Below, piece after piece: positions 33,536 through 48,209 of a stretch of DNA of 64,000 nt. The position numbers and the translations under genes were made by a program. A model generated the notes under the pieces. It searched no databases. It was not told where the DNA came from and was given only the letters and a program-made list of their open reading frames with translations. Source of the DNA: Candidatus Enterococcus moelleringii (lineage in GTDB: Bacteria; Bacillota; Bacilli; Lactobacillales; Enterococcaceae); assembly GCF_017377575.1 (NCBI RefSeq), contig NZ_JAFREM010000013.1:112151-176150 (forward strand). Direction: 5' to 3'. Numbering within the stretch: the first letter of the stretch is position 1; every line of letters starts with the position of its first letter.

Positions 33536-33571
33536 TTTGCCTGATCAGGCAAATCTTCTTTGTGATATACT
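33536..33571 (+). promoter_or_regulatory. promoter with an 18-bp palindrome in the -35 region
   Basis: TTTGCCTGATCAGGCAAA (33536-33553) is a perfect palindrome. An extended -10, TGATATACT, ends at 33571. The palindrome occupies the -35 position, so it may be an operator of a dimeric regulator. Confidence 0.5.
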
Positions 33572-33603
33572 AAATTAACTATTCTGTTCAAAGGGAGTTG
33601 CTT

Positions 33604-34091
33604 ATGCAAATTGTTGGTTTATTCTTGATAGTGATTGGGTTGGCAATGGCAGTTTTCGATATCATTTATTACAAAACGAAAAACTTAAATGTTTCTTGGA
33701 TTGGATTCGGTATTTTATACGCAGTAGGCATCTTTGGTGTATTAAGCAATGATTCTTTGAAAGAAATCTTGCATGTTTCTACTGAAAAGAATTTTTCAAT
33801 GTTTGGTCATTGGTAATTTTAGCAATAGGAATCATTTCTTCTTATTTCTACTTTCAAATTTTATCCAACAAAGGGGATAAAAAATTGATCACTGGAATAC
33901 TAAGCGCAGTTGCTATTCATTTCATCCCGTTCTTTTCAATGTATGCGTACATCTTGTCGGCTTTACTATTAGTGAACTGCTTTATTTCATTTCAAAAGGA
34001 ACAAATTTCCATCTACTCTACAGTTGCTATAGATGCTGGGATTAAGATGATCGTTGGATTGCTATTATTCATCTCACCACTGCTTAAATAA
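33604..34091 (+). pseudogene. membrane protein gene, probably frameshifted near 33790
   Basis: The first frame, from ATG 33604 (AAGGGAG upstream), encodes MQIVGLFLIVIGLAMAVFDI and stops at 33816. A second frame overlaps from about 33786 and continues to 34091 with further hydrophobic helices (LVILAIGIISSYFYFQIL, FIPFFSMYAYILSALLLV). The second frame has no ribosome site, and the frames meet in a run GAAAAGAATTTTT where one base would restore one protein of ~160 residues. Two overlapping genes are possible but less likely. Confidence 0.55.
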
Positions 34092-34098
34092 ACGTCTA

Positions 34099-34125
34099 AA
34101 CTCAGCAAACTTGTTGAGTTTTTTT
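34099..34125 (+). terminator. intrinsic terminator
   Basis: AACTCAGCAA and TTGTTGAGTT with one G-U pair, followed by TTTTT. Confidence 0.8.
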
Positions 34126-34174
34126 GTACACCAAATTATTACGCTGAAGGATCTTTTCTGTGGCTTTTCCACTG

Positions 34175-34204
34175 CAAAAAAAGAACACCCCGCAGGATGT
34201 TCTT
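34175..34204 (-). terminator. intrinsic terminator of the LysR gene
   Basis: On the minus strand AAGAACA and TGTTCTT enclose TCCTGCGGGG and run into TTTTTT, 9 bp after the LysR stop. Confidence 0.8.
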
Positions 34205-34213
34205 CACTATAGC

Positions 34214-35107
34214 TTATGCTTCAAATTTTGCTCTAATGGTATTCAAAAAGAGCTCCGCTGCCGGGGAAAAGACTTGATACTTTTTCCAAACTATATGCAG
34301 GCCTGATTCCAGCTTTGGTTCTAATGGACGGAAGGTTAAATTATTTTCCGGCATCGTATTAATCATATTGTCGAAGGAGATAACATAGCCAAAGCCTTCC
34401 CGGGCCATAATGATCGGATTGAAGCTTAAAGAAAAGGTCGCAACAATATTCAATTCTTCAAAATACTTTCCAAACCATTCCGCAAATTCATTTTTTTGCA
34501 GCGATTGCTCACTGGCTTGGCGGGACATAATGATGGGAACATCCAACAAATCCGCCGCTTGAATCGACTCTTTGGCTGCTAAAGGACTGTCTTTTCTCAT
34601 AATAACGCCCCAAGTATCCTTATTTGGTAAAGTAAGATAGTCGTATTTTGATAAATCTACCGGATCAACCACAATACCAAAATCATCCAACCCACGATCC
34701 AGCCGTTCCATCACATCGTGGGAATTGCCGCTAAATAAGTGATAACACATGTTAGGATAATCTGTTTGCAAGTCACTGGCTGCTTGCGAGAAAATTTTGA
34801 AAGCATCGGTTTCCGCTCCCCCAATATAGACATCCCCACCAGTAATATCATCCATAGTTAAAAACTCGGTCTTGGTTTTTTCCACCATTTCTAAAATATC
34901 TTCCGCTCTTTTCCGCAGCAGCATCCCCTCATCTGTCAACTTCACTTTATAATTCGTGCGAATAAACAGCTGTTTGCCTAGTTCTTCTTCCAATTCTTTG
35001 ATTTGTTTGGATAGTGTGGGCTGAGTGACGTGGAGGAACTTAGCGGCTCCTGTCATGCTTTCTTCCCTGGCAATGGTTAAAAAATACTTCAATACTCTAA
35101 TATCCAT
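34214..35107 (-). CDS. LysR-family transcriptional regulator
   Basis: 297 residues from ATG 35107 (AGGTGGA upstream); a longer frame to 35134 adds nine unlikely residues. The N-terminal winged HTH is typical: MDIRVLKYFLTIAREESMTG, AAKFLHVTQPTLSKQIKELE. The effector-binding domain starts near residue 90 (GDVYIGGAETDAF). It lies divergent to the SDR unit, the usual LysR arrangement, so it probably controls that unit and itself. The inducer is unknown. Confidence 0.9.
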   Translation of the reverse strand: MDIRVLKYFLTIAREESMTGAAKFLHVTQPTLSKQIKELEEELGKQLFIRTNYKVKLTDEGMLLRKRAEDILEMVEKTKTEFLTMDDITGGDVYIGGAETDAFKIFSQAASDLQTDYPNMCYHLFSGNSHDVMERLDRGLDDFGIVVDPVDLSKYDYLTLPNKDTWGVIMRKDSPLAAKESIQAADLLDVPIIMSRQASEQSLQKNEFAEWFGKYFEELNIVATFSLSFNPIIMAREGFGYVISFDNMINTMPENNLTFRPLEPKLESGLHIVWKKYQVFSPAAELFLNTIRAKFEA

Positions 35108-35144
35108 GCTTCCACCTGCTTTCAAACCAAGCATACCATAATCG

Positions 35145-35165
35145 GGTATTCCTGAAAAGAATACC
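35145..35165. promoter_or_regulatory. candidate LysR operator
   Basis: GGTATTC-CTGAAAA-GAATACC is a perfect 7-bp inverted repeat of LysR-box size, 38 bp upstream of the LysR ATG in the divergent region 35108-35312. Confidence 0.55.
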
Positions 35166-35312
35166 TGGGTATAAGATATAAATATTGGATGTTTTGTGTA
35201 AAATCGCTTACTCTATACATGTAGACAAGAAACAGCGATCAGTTGGAGGTTACGTAAAAGCAAATTTCCATCTCCTAACAATCGCAAAAACTTCTTAAAA
35301 GGTGGTGAAGCT

Positions 35313-35537
35313 GTGGCAGATGCAACAGATCCAATAGGAAAAATTATTCAGACCTTAGAGGATTCAGGCTGCAGTCCTGAATTTATTGCTGAGTTTTTGA
35401 AGGATTTTCATCAAGAGAAAACTGCGAATCAGCGTAAACTGCTTTTAAAGCACAAAGAAGTTTTGAAGAAAGAAGTGCACGGGCAACAAAAGCGAATTGA
35501 TTGTTTAGACTATTTAATTTACAAACTCAAGCTGTAA
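35313..35537 (+). CDS. small helical protein of unknown function upstream of the SDR gene
   Basis: 74 residues from GTG 35313 (AAGGTGG upstream). Helical throughout: PIGKIIQTLEDSGCSPEFIAEFLK, then a basic stretch KLLLKHKEVLKKEVHGQQKR. It lies 33 bp before the SDR gene, so the two are cotranscribed. Similar small proteins often accompany LysR-controlled oxidoreductases, but no role is known to me. Confidence 0.65.
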   Translation: MADATDPIGKIIQTLEDSGCSPEFIAEFLKDFHQEKTANQRKLLLKHKEVLKKEVHGQQKRIDCLDYLIYKLKL

Positions 35538-35570
35538 AATCAGCTGCATTTACTAATAGGAGGAAAATAC

Positions 35571-36317
35571 ATGTCAATTAAAGACAAAGTAGTCATTATC
35601 ACCGGGGCTTCATCAGGAATCGGGGAAGCCACCGCAAAACTGTTAGCTTCAAAAGGTGCCAAGCTGGTATTAGGTGCTCGCCGCGAAGACAAGCTGCAAC
35701 AAATTGTTTCAGATATTGAAAAAGACGGCGGTGAAGCTGTTTATCAGGTAACGGATGTCGTTAAGCCAGCAGATAATGCTTCTTTAGTAAAATTAGCTCA
35801 AGAGAAATTCGGCAAAGTCGATGTCATGTTCCTAAATGCCGGAATCATGCCTAATTCACCAATGTCGAAATTAAAAGTTGACGAATGGGATGCCATGGTA
35901 GACATCAATATCAAAGGTGTGTTAAATGGGATTGCTGCGGTTTTACCAATCTTCACTGAACAAAAATCAGGACAAATTATTACCACTTCTTCGGTAGCAG
36001 GATTGAAAAATTACCCTGGCGGTGCCGTTTACGGAGCCACCAAATGGGCGGTCCGCAATTTGATGGAAGTCTTGCGGATGGAATCAGCCCAAGAAGGAAC
36101 CAATATTCGGACATCAACCATCTATCCGGCAGCCATCAACACTGAACTGTTAAATGCTATCACCGATGAAGCTACGCTGACCGGAGCAACAGCGCTCTAT
36201 GAACAATACGGAATCACACCGGATCGGGTGGCGAACGTGGTAGAATTTGCTATCAATCAACCAGAGGACACCAATGTGAACGAATTTACCATTGGACCAA
36301 CGAGCCAGTCTTGGTAA
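35571..36317 (+). CDS. short-chain dehydrogenase/reductase (SDR)
   Basis: 248 residues, classical SDR. The cofactor motif is TGASSGIG (~12-19), followed by the NAG motif (LNAGIMPNS). The catalytic triad is Ser in TTSSVAG and Tyr/Lys in YGATKWAV. Basic residues after the second strand (GARRED) suggest NADPH. It acts on an unknown alcohol or carbonyl. AGGAGG precedes the ATG. Confidence 0.92.
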   Translation: MSIKDKVVIITGASSGIGEATAKLLASKGAKLVLGARREDKLQQIVSDIEKDGGEAVYQVTDVVKPADNASLVKLAQEKFGKVDVMFLNAGIMPNSPMSKLKVDEWDAMVDINIKGVLNGIAAVLPIFTEQKSGQIITTSSVAGLKNYPGGAVYGATKWAVRNLMEVLRMESAQEGTNIRTSTIYPAAINTELLNAITDEATLTGATALYEQYGITPDRVANVVEFAINQPEDTNVNEFTIGPTSQSW

Positions 36318-36374
36318 AAATTAGCCAGATTAATTGATGGCAACCGCAAAATTGAATGTATCATAAACTGTAAT

Positions 36375-36464
36375 CAATGAGAGTTACTCTTCGGAGGCTT
36401 TACCGCTGATACATCAAAGCAATCAGTTGCTTTTGTTGTGGGGAAGTCTGCGAAGAGTTTTTTT
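36375..36464 (+). promoter_or_regulatory. BglG/LicT-type RNA antiterminator overlapping a terminator (operon 1)
   Basis: A RAT-like element ends in GTTACTCTTCGGAGGCTTTACC (36383-36404). Its 3' half begins the left arm of a terminator: ACTCTTCGGAG (36386 on) pairs with the CTGCGAAGAGT arm, and TTTTTTT ends at 36464. The arrangement matches the second copy at 42454-42544. An LicT-type protein would stabilise the RAT and open transcription into the EIIA gene. Confidence 0.75.
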
Positions 36465-36494
36465 ATCAAATTTAAAAGAATAGGATGGATGAGC

Positions 36495-36995
36495 ATGTTT
36501 AACTTTTTAAAGAAGAAGGAAACAGTTGAAAAGACGGGCCCGGCAGCATTATACGCACCAATTACCGGAAAAATGATTCCTCTGGAAAATGTCCAGGATG
36601 AAGTATTTGCCTCGAAAATGATGGGAGAGGGCGTGGCCTTTGAACTAAGTGAGGATACAATTTATGCCCCGATTGATGGTGAAATTACCATGTTTCCTGA
36701 TTCCTTGCACGCATTCGGCATGAAGACGGCGGATGGCGCAGAAGTCTTGATACATGTTGGCTTGGATACAGTCAATCTAGGTGGCGAAGGATTTACGAAA
36801 TTAGCTGACCAAGGGGACACGGTAACAAAAGGAACCCCTATTTTGCAAGTAGCTCGTGAGGAATTACTGGGCAAAAACATCATTTTGACCACGCCGATGA
36901 TTGTCACTAATAGCAGTGAATTTGACGTAACGGTATTAGCAGCCGAAGAGGTAACTGCTGGCGAAACGAAGGTACTGGAGCTTGTTAAAAAATAA
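36495..36995 (+). CDS. PTS glucose-family EIIA component
   Basis: 166 residues from ATG 36495 (AGGATGG upstream); the longer frame from 36438 runs through the terminator hairpin. Crr-type EIIA with active-site His in VLIHVGLDTVNLGGEGF and the supporting His in DSLHAFGM. It donates phosphate to the EIIB domain of the beta-glucoside transporter at 37995, which lacks its own EIIA. Confidence 0.92.
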   Translation: MFNFLKKKETVEKTGPAALYAPITGKMIPLENVQDEVFASKMMGEGVAFELSEDTIYAPIDGEITMFPDSLHAFGMKTADGAEVLIHVGLDTVNLGGEGFTKLADQGDTVTKGTPILQVAREELLGKNIILTTPMIVTNSSEFDVTVLAAEEVTAGETKVLELVKK

Positions 36996-37034
36996 TCCCG
37001 CGACTGTTACAAATTGGAAAGGCAGGGGAAAAAT

Positions 37035-37862
37035 GTGCAGGTAGTAAAGCAGATTAATAATAATGCCGCCTTGGCAATTGACAGTCACGGAAATGAAATC
37101 GTTATCCTGGGAACGGGCGTCGGCTTTCATAAAATGCCTTATGAATTGACGGACCTTTCTAAAATTGAACGTACCTTTTATGACGTAGATAATCAGTATG
37201 TGGACATGATTACCGCAGTGTCTCAGCCAATTATTTTAGCCAGTGCCGACATCATCGAACAAGCTGAGATCAATCTGGATTGCGAGTTTAATCCCAATTT
37301 GACCTTTACCTTAGCCGATCATATCAGCTTTGCTATTGAGCGGATGCGCAAGGGGATCGATATTACGGTTCCCTTGGCTTACGACGTTCGCCATTTGTAC
37401 CCGGAAGAATACGAGTTGGGAATTTTAGCATTAGATATTATTCAAGATTATACAACCCTTCGTTTGCCGGACAGTGAGAAGGTAAACATTGCGCTGCATT
37501 TAATCACTGGACAACTGGAGACCGGGGATATGCATTCGGCGATGCTGACGATGAAAATTATTGCCGAGATTAAAGAATTGATCGAAGAAGAATTAACGAT
37601 TCAAATCGACGAAGATTCTGCTCAATATTCTCGACTGGTGACCCATTTACGCTATTTGATTCACCGCTTGCAAAACGGCAAGCCGGCGGATGAGGCCAAT
37701 TCCATCATGCTTCAGTCGATGAAGGCAGAATATCCGGAAGTTTATATCTGCGCCCGCAAAGTCGCCGATTATTTTAACGAAACCCAAAAGTGGGACTGCG
37801 GCGAAGAAGAGCTGCTTTACTTGATGCTCCACATCAACCGCATGAAACAAAAAAGTGAATAA
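37035..37862 (+). CDS. BglG/LicT-family transcription antiterminator 1
   Basis: 275 residues from GTG 37035 (AGGGGA upstream), which aligns with the start of the second antiterminator at 42566. The RNA-binding CAT domain (~1-57) contains QINNNAALAIDSHGNEIVIL and GTGVGFHK. Two PTS regulatory domains follow, with conserved His in ADHISFAIER, RHLYPEEYELG and IALHLITGQ. It binds RAT RNA when its substrate is present and is inactivated by EII-dependent phosphorylation. Likely targets are the RATs at 36.4 and 42.45 kb. Confidence 0.93.
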   Translation: MQVVKQINNNAALAIDSHGNEIVILGTGVGFHKMPYELTDLSKIERTFYDVDNQYVDMITAVSQPIILASADIIEQAEINLDCEFNPNLTFTLADHISFAIERMRKGIDITVPLAYDVRHLYPEEYELGILALDIIQDYTTLRLPDSEKVNIALHLITGQLETGDMHSAMLTMKIIAEIKELIEEELTIQIDEDSAQYSRLVTHLRYLIHRLQNGKPADEANSIMLQSMKAEYPEVYICARKVADYFNETQKWDCGEEELLYLMLHINRMKQKSE

Positions 37863-37905
37863 ACACCTTGCTCGCTGGCGTGTCACCCTTGAAAAAGGAG
37901 CATTA

Positions 37906-37959
37906 CCCACAGCAGACTGAAAGCCCTATAGGCGTTTAGTTTGTCGTGGGTATTTTTAT
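37906..37959 (+). terminator. intrinsic terminator between antiterminator 1 and the EIIBC gene
   Basis: ACCCACAGCAGACTGAAAGCC and GGCGTTTAGTTTGTCGTGGGT pair over most of 21 bp around CTATA, then TATTTTTA. It separates regulator and transporter as the hairpin at 43431 does in operon 2. Confidence 0.75.
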
Positions 37960-37994
37960 TTCCGTCAGGCAAGTTTGCCAAAGGAGGTTTTTCA

Positions 37995-41014
<3,020 letters not shown>

Positions 41015-41050
41015 ATGCAGCTTTAGTTAAGACGGGATTAATAGAAGGGA

Positions 41051-41695
41051 TTGGAGAATATCAAAAAAATAAAAAAGAAAAAGCTGCTGATGTTGGTGTT
41101 GGGAGTTCTGATTATCAGCCTAGGAACGGTGATATGCAAAAAAACCAGTTTAGGAGTCGATCCCTTCAACGCTTTTTGCATTGGACTATCCGAGGCGGTG
41201 TCCATTCATTTAGGGCCGCTGACCCTGCTGGTGAACAGCGTTTTGATCCTGATTATTTTACTAACGGGTCGCTCTTTTATCGGAATCGGCACAATTTTTA
41301 CTATGGTATGTATCGGCTATTTTATCAGCTTTTTCGATACGATCATTCCCGATGTCCATTTTCAATTACTGGCGATTCCTAATATTCTCATATTCATCGT
41401 AGGAATGTCGGTAATGTGCTTCGGAGTGGCTCTTTATATCGAAAGCCAAATGGGGATGGTTCCTTACGATTGTTTTTCCTTTATTCTAGTCAAGCGGTTT
41501 GGTGGCAAAACCTTTGCCTACCGTATTGGACTGGATTGCACTATGTCTCTAGTGGCTTTTCTGCTGGGAGGCCCCATCAGTTTCGGCACGATTATTTTGG
41601 CCGGCGGTTTAGGACCACTGATTGATTTCTTTAGAGGACTCATTGGTAAATATTCCAGCTTAGCCAGCAGCAAAGTTGAAACGGAATTGAATTAA
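41051..41695 (+). CDS. YczE/YyaS-type integral membrane protein
   Basis: 214 residues, about five or six helices. A basic N-terminus (ENIKKIKKKKLLMLVLGVLI) is followed by GTVICKKTSLGVDPFNAFCIGL, typical of YczE-like proteins, and a C-terminal GLGPLIDFF. The start is uncertain: TTG 41051 has GAAGGGA too close, and no better start is visible. The function is unknown, possibly small-molecule or cofactor transport. A decayed copy of its 5' end lies after the duplicate GH1 gene at 51880. Confidence 0.75.
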   Translation: MENIKKIKKKKLLMLVLGVLIISLGTVICKKTSLGVDPFNAFCIGLSEAVSIHLGPLTLLVNSVLILIILLTGRSFIGIGTIFTMVCIGYFISFFDTIIPDVHFQLLAIPNILIFIVGMSVMCFGVALYIESQMGMVPYDCFSFILVKRFGGKTFAYRIGLDCTMSLVAFLLGGPISFGTIILAGGLGPLIDFFRGLIGKYSSLASSKVETELN

Positions 41696-41746
41696 TATTC
41701 TAAGAGGGGCTAAGTCTCCTCTTAGAGTGTTGGAAGGAGGTTTCAT

Positions 41747-42262
41747 ATGAATATATTGTTATTAAATGGAAGTCCAAGAACTAACGGAAACACTTCAGCA
41801 TTGTCCCAAGCTTTCGCGGAAGAAGCACGAAGTAACGGACACCAAATTTCTCTGCAGCCGATCGGGCGGATGGACATTCGCGGCTGTAAAAATTGTGATG
41901 CCTGCCGTAAAACATTAACGGGCAACTGTATTCAAAAAGATGACATGCAAAAAGTGCTGCCTCTGATGGCTGAATGCGAGATGCTGGTGATTGCCTCGCC
42001 AATTTATTATTTCTCCCTGGCTGGCCAAATCCATTGCGCAATTGAACGGATGTACTCCTTTGAACGCTTACCAAAGCTGAAAAAAGCGGCGTTATTTTTG
42101 ACCGCTGGCGGCAGCGGATTTACTTCGGCAATTCAAACTTATCAAGAAGCCATCATTCATCATATGCGGGCTGAAGATATGGGTATTATAAAGGCAGTCG
42201 GCAGCCAAGCAAAAACCAAAGAAAAGCAAGAAGAAGTCCGACGAATTGCTAGAAGTCTGTAG
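41747..42262 (+). CDS. NAD(P)H-dependent FMN reductase / flavodoxin-like protein
   Basis: 171 residues. The flavin phosphate loop is LNGSPRTNGNTSAL at the N-terminus, and CKNCDACRKTLTGNCIQKDD is the Cys-rich segment of iron-sulfur flavoprotein-like family members. ASPIYYFSLAGQ lines the flavin site. GGAAGGAGG precedes the ATG. An 8-bp hairpin without a T-run (41700-41725) lies just upstream. It may reduce quinones or aglycones released from plant glucosides; this is inference from the neighbours. Confidence 0.85.
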   Translation: MNILLLNGSPRTNGNTSALSQAFAEEARSNGHQISLQPIGRMDIRGCKNCDACRKTLTGNCIQKDDMQKVLPLMAECEMLVIASPIYYFSLAGQIHCAIERMYSFERLPKLKKAALFLTAGGSGFTSAIQTYQEAIIHHMRAEDMGIIKAVGSQAKTKEKQEEVRRIARSL

Positions 42263-42406
42263 TATAAAAAGTGAAAAAGAATGAGTCCGCCGTGTTTGGT
42301 GTAAGGGTGGAAAAGAAGAGTGAAAACGATTGTCTAACGATTAAACAAATAGAAACCCATGATAAATCCCGAAAGCACGAATAATTGGAAAATTCAAAAA
42401 AAGTTG

Positions 42407-42435
42407 TTGACAACGCTTTCGGGGTTTGCTATGAT
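42407..42435 (+). promoter_or_regulatory. sigma-A promoter with cre site (operon 2)
   Basis: TTGACA (42407-42412), 17 bp, TATGAT (42430-42435). TGACAACGCTTTCG at 42408-42421 resembles a CcpA cre and covers the -35 box, so glucose repression is likely. The rest of 42263-42406 shows no gene. Confidence 0.78.
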
Positions 42436-42453
42436 TTGCTTGTAAATAAATAT

Positions 42454-42544
42454 GGATTGTTACTCTTAGGAGGCACTACCATAATCATGATGACGAAACC
42501 TGTTGTTTTTGATGAGGGATCAGTGGCTGCTAAGAGTTTTTTTT
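42454..42544 (+). promoter_or_regulatory. BglG/LicT-type RNA antiterminator overlapping a terminator (operon 2)
   Basis: The RAT begins GGATTGTTACTCTTAGGAGG (42454) and ends CACTACC at 42480. The terminator uses ACTCTTAGGAGGCACT (42462-42477) with AGTGGCTGCTAAGAGT (42522-42537), followed by eight T. The two structures share bases and so exclude each other, the classical switch. The next gene is the antiterminator itself, giving positive autoregulation. Confidence 0.85.
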
Positions 42545-42565
42545 CGTGGAAGGAGGGAGCGTCCA

Positions 42566-43390
42566 ATGAGAGCAATCAAGAAGATTAATAATAATTTTGC
42601 TTTATGCAAGGACAATAATGATGTTGAAATGATTATATACGGACGTGGGGTTGGCTTTGGCAAATTCCCTTGCGACATTCCTTTGGAGCGAATCGAACGA
42701 ACGTTTTACGATGTCAATGCAAAGTACTATTCTATTATCGAAAGCTTGCCATCTATGATCATTGAAGCCAGCGCCGCGATTGCAGAACAGGCGGAGCTGA
42801 AGCTGGATTGTGAATTGAATCCGAATTTGCCGTTTTCGCTGGCGGATCACTTAAACTTTGCTATCGAGCGGTTTGAAAAGGGAATGGACATTAATACACC
42901 CTTAGCCTATGATATTCGCTATCTTTATCCTAAAGAATATGCACTTGGAGTAGAGGGGATTGATTTATTAGAAGAAAAATTAGGCATCCGACTCCCAGAA
43001 AGTGAGGCAGTCAGCATTGCGTTGCATCTGATCAATGCGGAATCATCCGCTTCGGATATGCATTCCATGATGACTCGCACGCAGGTGATCTCAGATGTTC
43101 ACCAGATTATTGAAAAAGATTTGGGAATTGAAATTGATATCAACAGTTATCAATTTTCCCGCTTTGCGACACACTTGAATTATTTAGTTCAGCGGTTGAT
43201 GACTGGTGAAAGTATCCAAAAACAGGATGCCCACATGTTGAAGAAAATCGCCCGTGAATATCCAAACTATTATGAATGTGCCAAACAAGTCAGCAATTAT
43301 TTTAAAAATACTTGGCAATGGACCTGCAGTGAAGAAGAAATTTTCTACTTGATGCTGCATATTTATCGAATACAAGAAAAAAATGAATAA
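42566..43390 (+). CDS. BglG/LicT-family transcription antiterminator 2
   Basis: 274 residues from ATG 42566 (AGGAGGG upstream). CAT RNA-binding domain MRAIKKINNNFALCKDNND with IYGRGVGFGK, then two PRDs with conserved His in ADHLNFAIERFEKG and ALHLINAESSASDMHSMM. It is a paralogue of the gene at 37035. Its RNA target is at least the RAT 20 bp upstream. Confidence 0.93.
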   Translation: MRAIKKINNNFALCKDNNDVEMIIYGRGVGFGKFPCDIPLERIERTFYDVNAKYYSIIESLPSMIIEASAAIAEQAELKLDCELNPNLPFSLADHLNFAIERFEKGMDINTPLAYDIRYLYPKEYALGVEGIDLLEEKLGIRLPESEAVSIALHLINAESSASDMHSMMTRTQVISDVHQIIEKDLGIEIDINSYQFSRFATHLNYLVQRLMTGESIQKQDAHMLKKIAREYPNYYECAKQVSNYFKNTWQWTCSEEEIFYLMLHIYRIQEKNE

Positions 43391-43430
43391 GCAACCATGT
43401 ATATGGAGCGTTAACCCGTAATGGGGCGTT

Positions 43431-43488
43431 ATCCAGAGTAAATCATAGGCAGAAACGGTATTCTGCTTATGATTTACTCTGGATTTTC
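43431..43488 (+). terminator. strong hairpin terminator between antiterminator 2 and EIIBC
   Basis: Arms 43431-43454 and 43461-43484 are complementary over 24 bp except one G-U pair, loop ACGGTA, then TTTTC. No RAT is seen just before it, so read-through or another promoter must serve the transporter. Confidence 0.85.
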
Positions 43489-43565
43489 TTTATTTATGCC
43501 TACCCAATGGCGCGCGTTGGCTGGCATAAAGGTTAAATGAAATGATTTGAAATGGGGACCCGAAA

Positions 43566-46716
<3,151 letters not shown>

Positions 46717-46717
46717 G

Positions 46718-47629
46718 ATGACGATGCAGCAGGAAAAACCTAACTGTTTATGCTTTGATGTCGGAGGCAGCTCCATCAAGTATGCACTGATTGATTCCAA
46801 CCTAAATTTCAGCAACTATGGCAAAGTGCCTACTCCTTATGATGGAGTAGAAACCTATCTAACATGCTTAGAGGAAATTTTTGAATCTTTTAAAGATCAA
46901 GTAGATGCGATCAGCCTATCTGTTCCAGGGATCATTGATTCTCAACAGGGCATTTGTATTGATGCCGGAAGCCTCAAGTTTGCCAATGGCCTGCATCTGG
47001 TTGAAGAACTGGAGAAAAGGTGTCAGCTTCCGGTCTATATTATGAACGATGCCAAGTGTGCCGCTTTGGCAGAATCCCAATGGGGTGCGTTAAAGGATTG
47101 CAGTAATGGAGTAGTGATTGCGTTGGGAACTGGTATTGGTGGAGCCTTGATTTTGAACAATGAGGTGTATTCCGGCTCCCACAATGCTGCTGGGGAACTT
47201 AGTTATCTCAGTTTAAATAGCCATCTGGATGATACAAGAAATTTGCAGTGGGGAAATATCGGTAATCAAAAGCTGCTGCAGATGGTCTCAAAGGTGAAAA
47301 ATATAAAGCAAGTAAGCGGAGAGCAGCTGTTTGAGTGGGTGGAAGCCGGGGATCAATTGGTGATCCAAGTATTGGACCACTTTACTAAAGAAGTAGCCCG
47401 AATGATCATGAATTTACAGTTTGTTTTAGATCCGGAGCGCTTTGCGATTGGCGGTGGAATCAGCCGACAACCGAAATTACTGGAGTATATTCAGAAAAAT
47501 TTAGCTTATTTCTATGCGGTCTATCCCCATGAGGTAAGAAAGGCCGAGGTGGTTGCCTGCCAATACTTTAACGAAGCCAACTTGTTAGGCGCCTACAGCC
47601 ATTATTTGAGAAGTTTCAAAACGCGATAG
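46718..47629 (+). CDS. ROK-family sugar kinase, BglK-like
   Basis: 303 residues. ATP-site motif CFDVGGSSIKYALID, then NDAKCAALAESQWG and GTGIGGALILNNEVYSGSHN. The usual ROK zinc cluster is absent, as in several short ROK kinases. It may phosphorylate free glucose or an unphosphorylated beta-glucoside. Start ATG 46718 follows AGGGGG; the gene sits tightly in operon 2. Confidence 0.87.
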   Translation: MTMQQEKPNCLCFDVGGSSIKYALIDSNLNFSNYGKVPTPYDGVETYLTCLEEIFESFKDQVDAISLSVPGIIDSQQGICIDAGSLKFANGLHLVEELEKRCQLPVYIMNDAKCAALAESQWGALKDCSNGVVIALGTGIGGALILNNEVYSGSHNAAGELSYLSLNSHLDDTRNLQWGNIGNQKLLQMVSKVKNIKQVSGEQLFEWVEAGDQLVIQVLDHFTKEVARMIMNLQFVLDPERFAIGGGISRQPKLLEYIQKNLAYFYAVYPHEVRKAEVVACQYFNEANLLGAYSHYLRSFKTR

Positions 47630-47640
47630 GAGGTGCACAA

Positions 47641-48135
47641 ATGAACTTTTTCGAGAAGTTGAAAAATAGAGGTAAAAGCAGCTTTCCCATTGCTGTTGGG
47701 GCCAGTGCCACAGGGAAAATGGTTAAAATGGAGCAGCTTTCCGATCCAGTTTTCTCCTCAGGGGCGATTGGTCCCTGCTGCGGAATTGACCCGCAGGAAG
47801 GAAAAATCTATGCCCCGATTGATGGGGAAGTTGTCACGCTAATGGACTCCCTGCATGCGCTAGGGATAAAAGGAGCACAGGGCGTCGAAATACTCATTCA
47901 TGTGGGTATTGACACGGTTAATTTGAATGGAAAAGGATTCCGAGCGCATGTGAAAGCTAAAGACAAGATTAAAAAAGGACAGCTGCTTTTGGAAATTGAC
48001 CAAGCTGTCATAAAAGAAGCGGGTTATTTAGATACAGTAATCACGGTAGTAACCAATGGATCAGAATTTTCATCGGTTGAAGTGATGGATCAAAGTGACG
48101 TGCAGGTGGGAATGGATATTATGCAAATCCACTAG
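47641..48135 (+). CDS. PTS glucose-family EIIA component (operon 2)
   Basis: 164 residues. Active-site His in ILIHVGIDTVNLNGKGF, second His in DSLHALGIKG. GAIGPCCGID replaces the more usual MMGEGV segment. AGGAGG precedes the ATG. It supplies phosphate to the 43566 transporter. Confidence 0.92.
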   Translation: MNFFEKLKNRGKSSFPIAVGASATGKMVKMEQLSDPVFSSGAIGPCCGIDPQEGKIYAPIDGEVVTLMDSLHALGIKGAQGVEILIHVGIDTVNLNGKGFRAHVKAKDKIKKGQLLLEIDQAVIKEAGYLDTVITVVTNGSEFSSVEVMDQSDVQVGMDIMQIH

Positions 48136-48209
48136 CTGCAAATTTGAAGTTAGAAAAAGATGGTTATTAGCTATTTTATAATAATGGAACTTATGAGAGG
48201 AAGATGTTG

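Noticed and set aside
41134..41625. Alternative frames (82 and 69 codons) within the YczE-type gene
   Set aside because: They are out of frame with a clear multi-helix protein and have no start signals.
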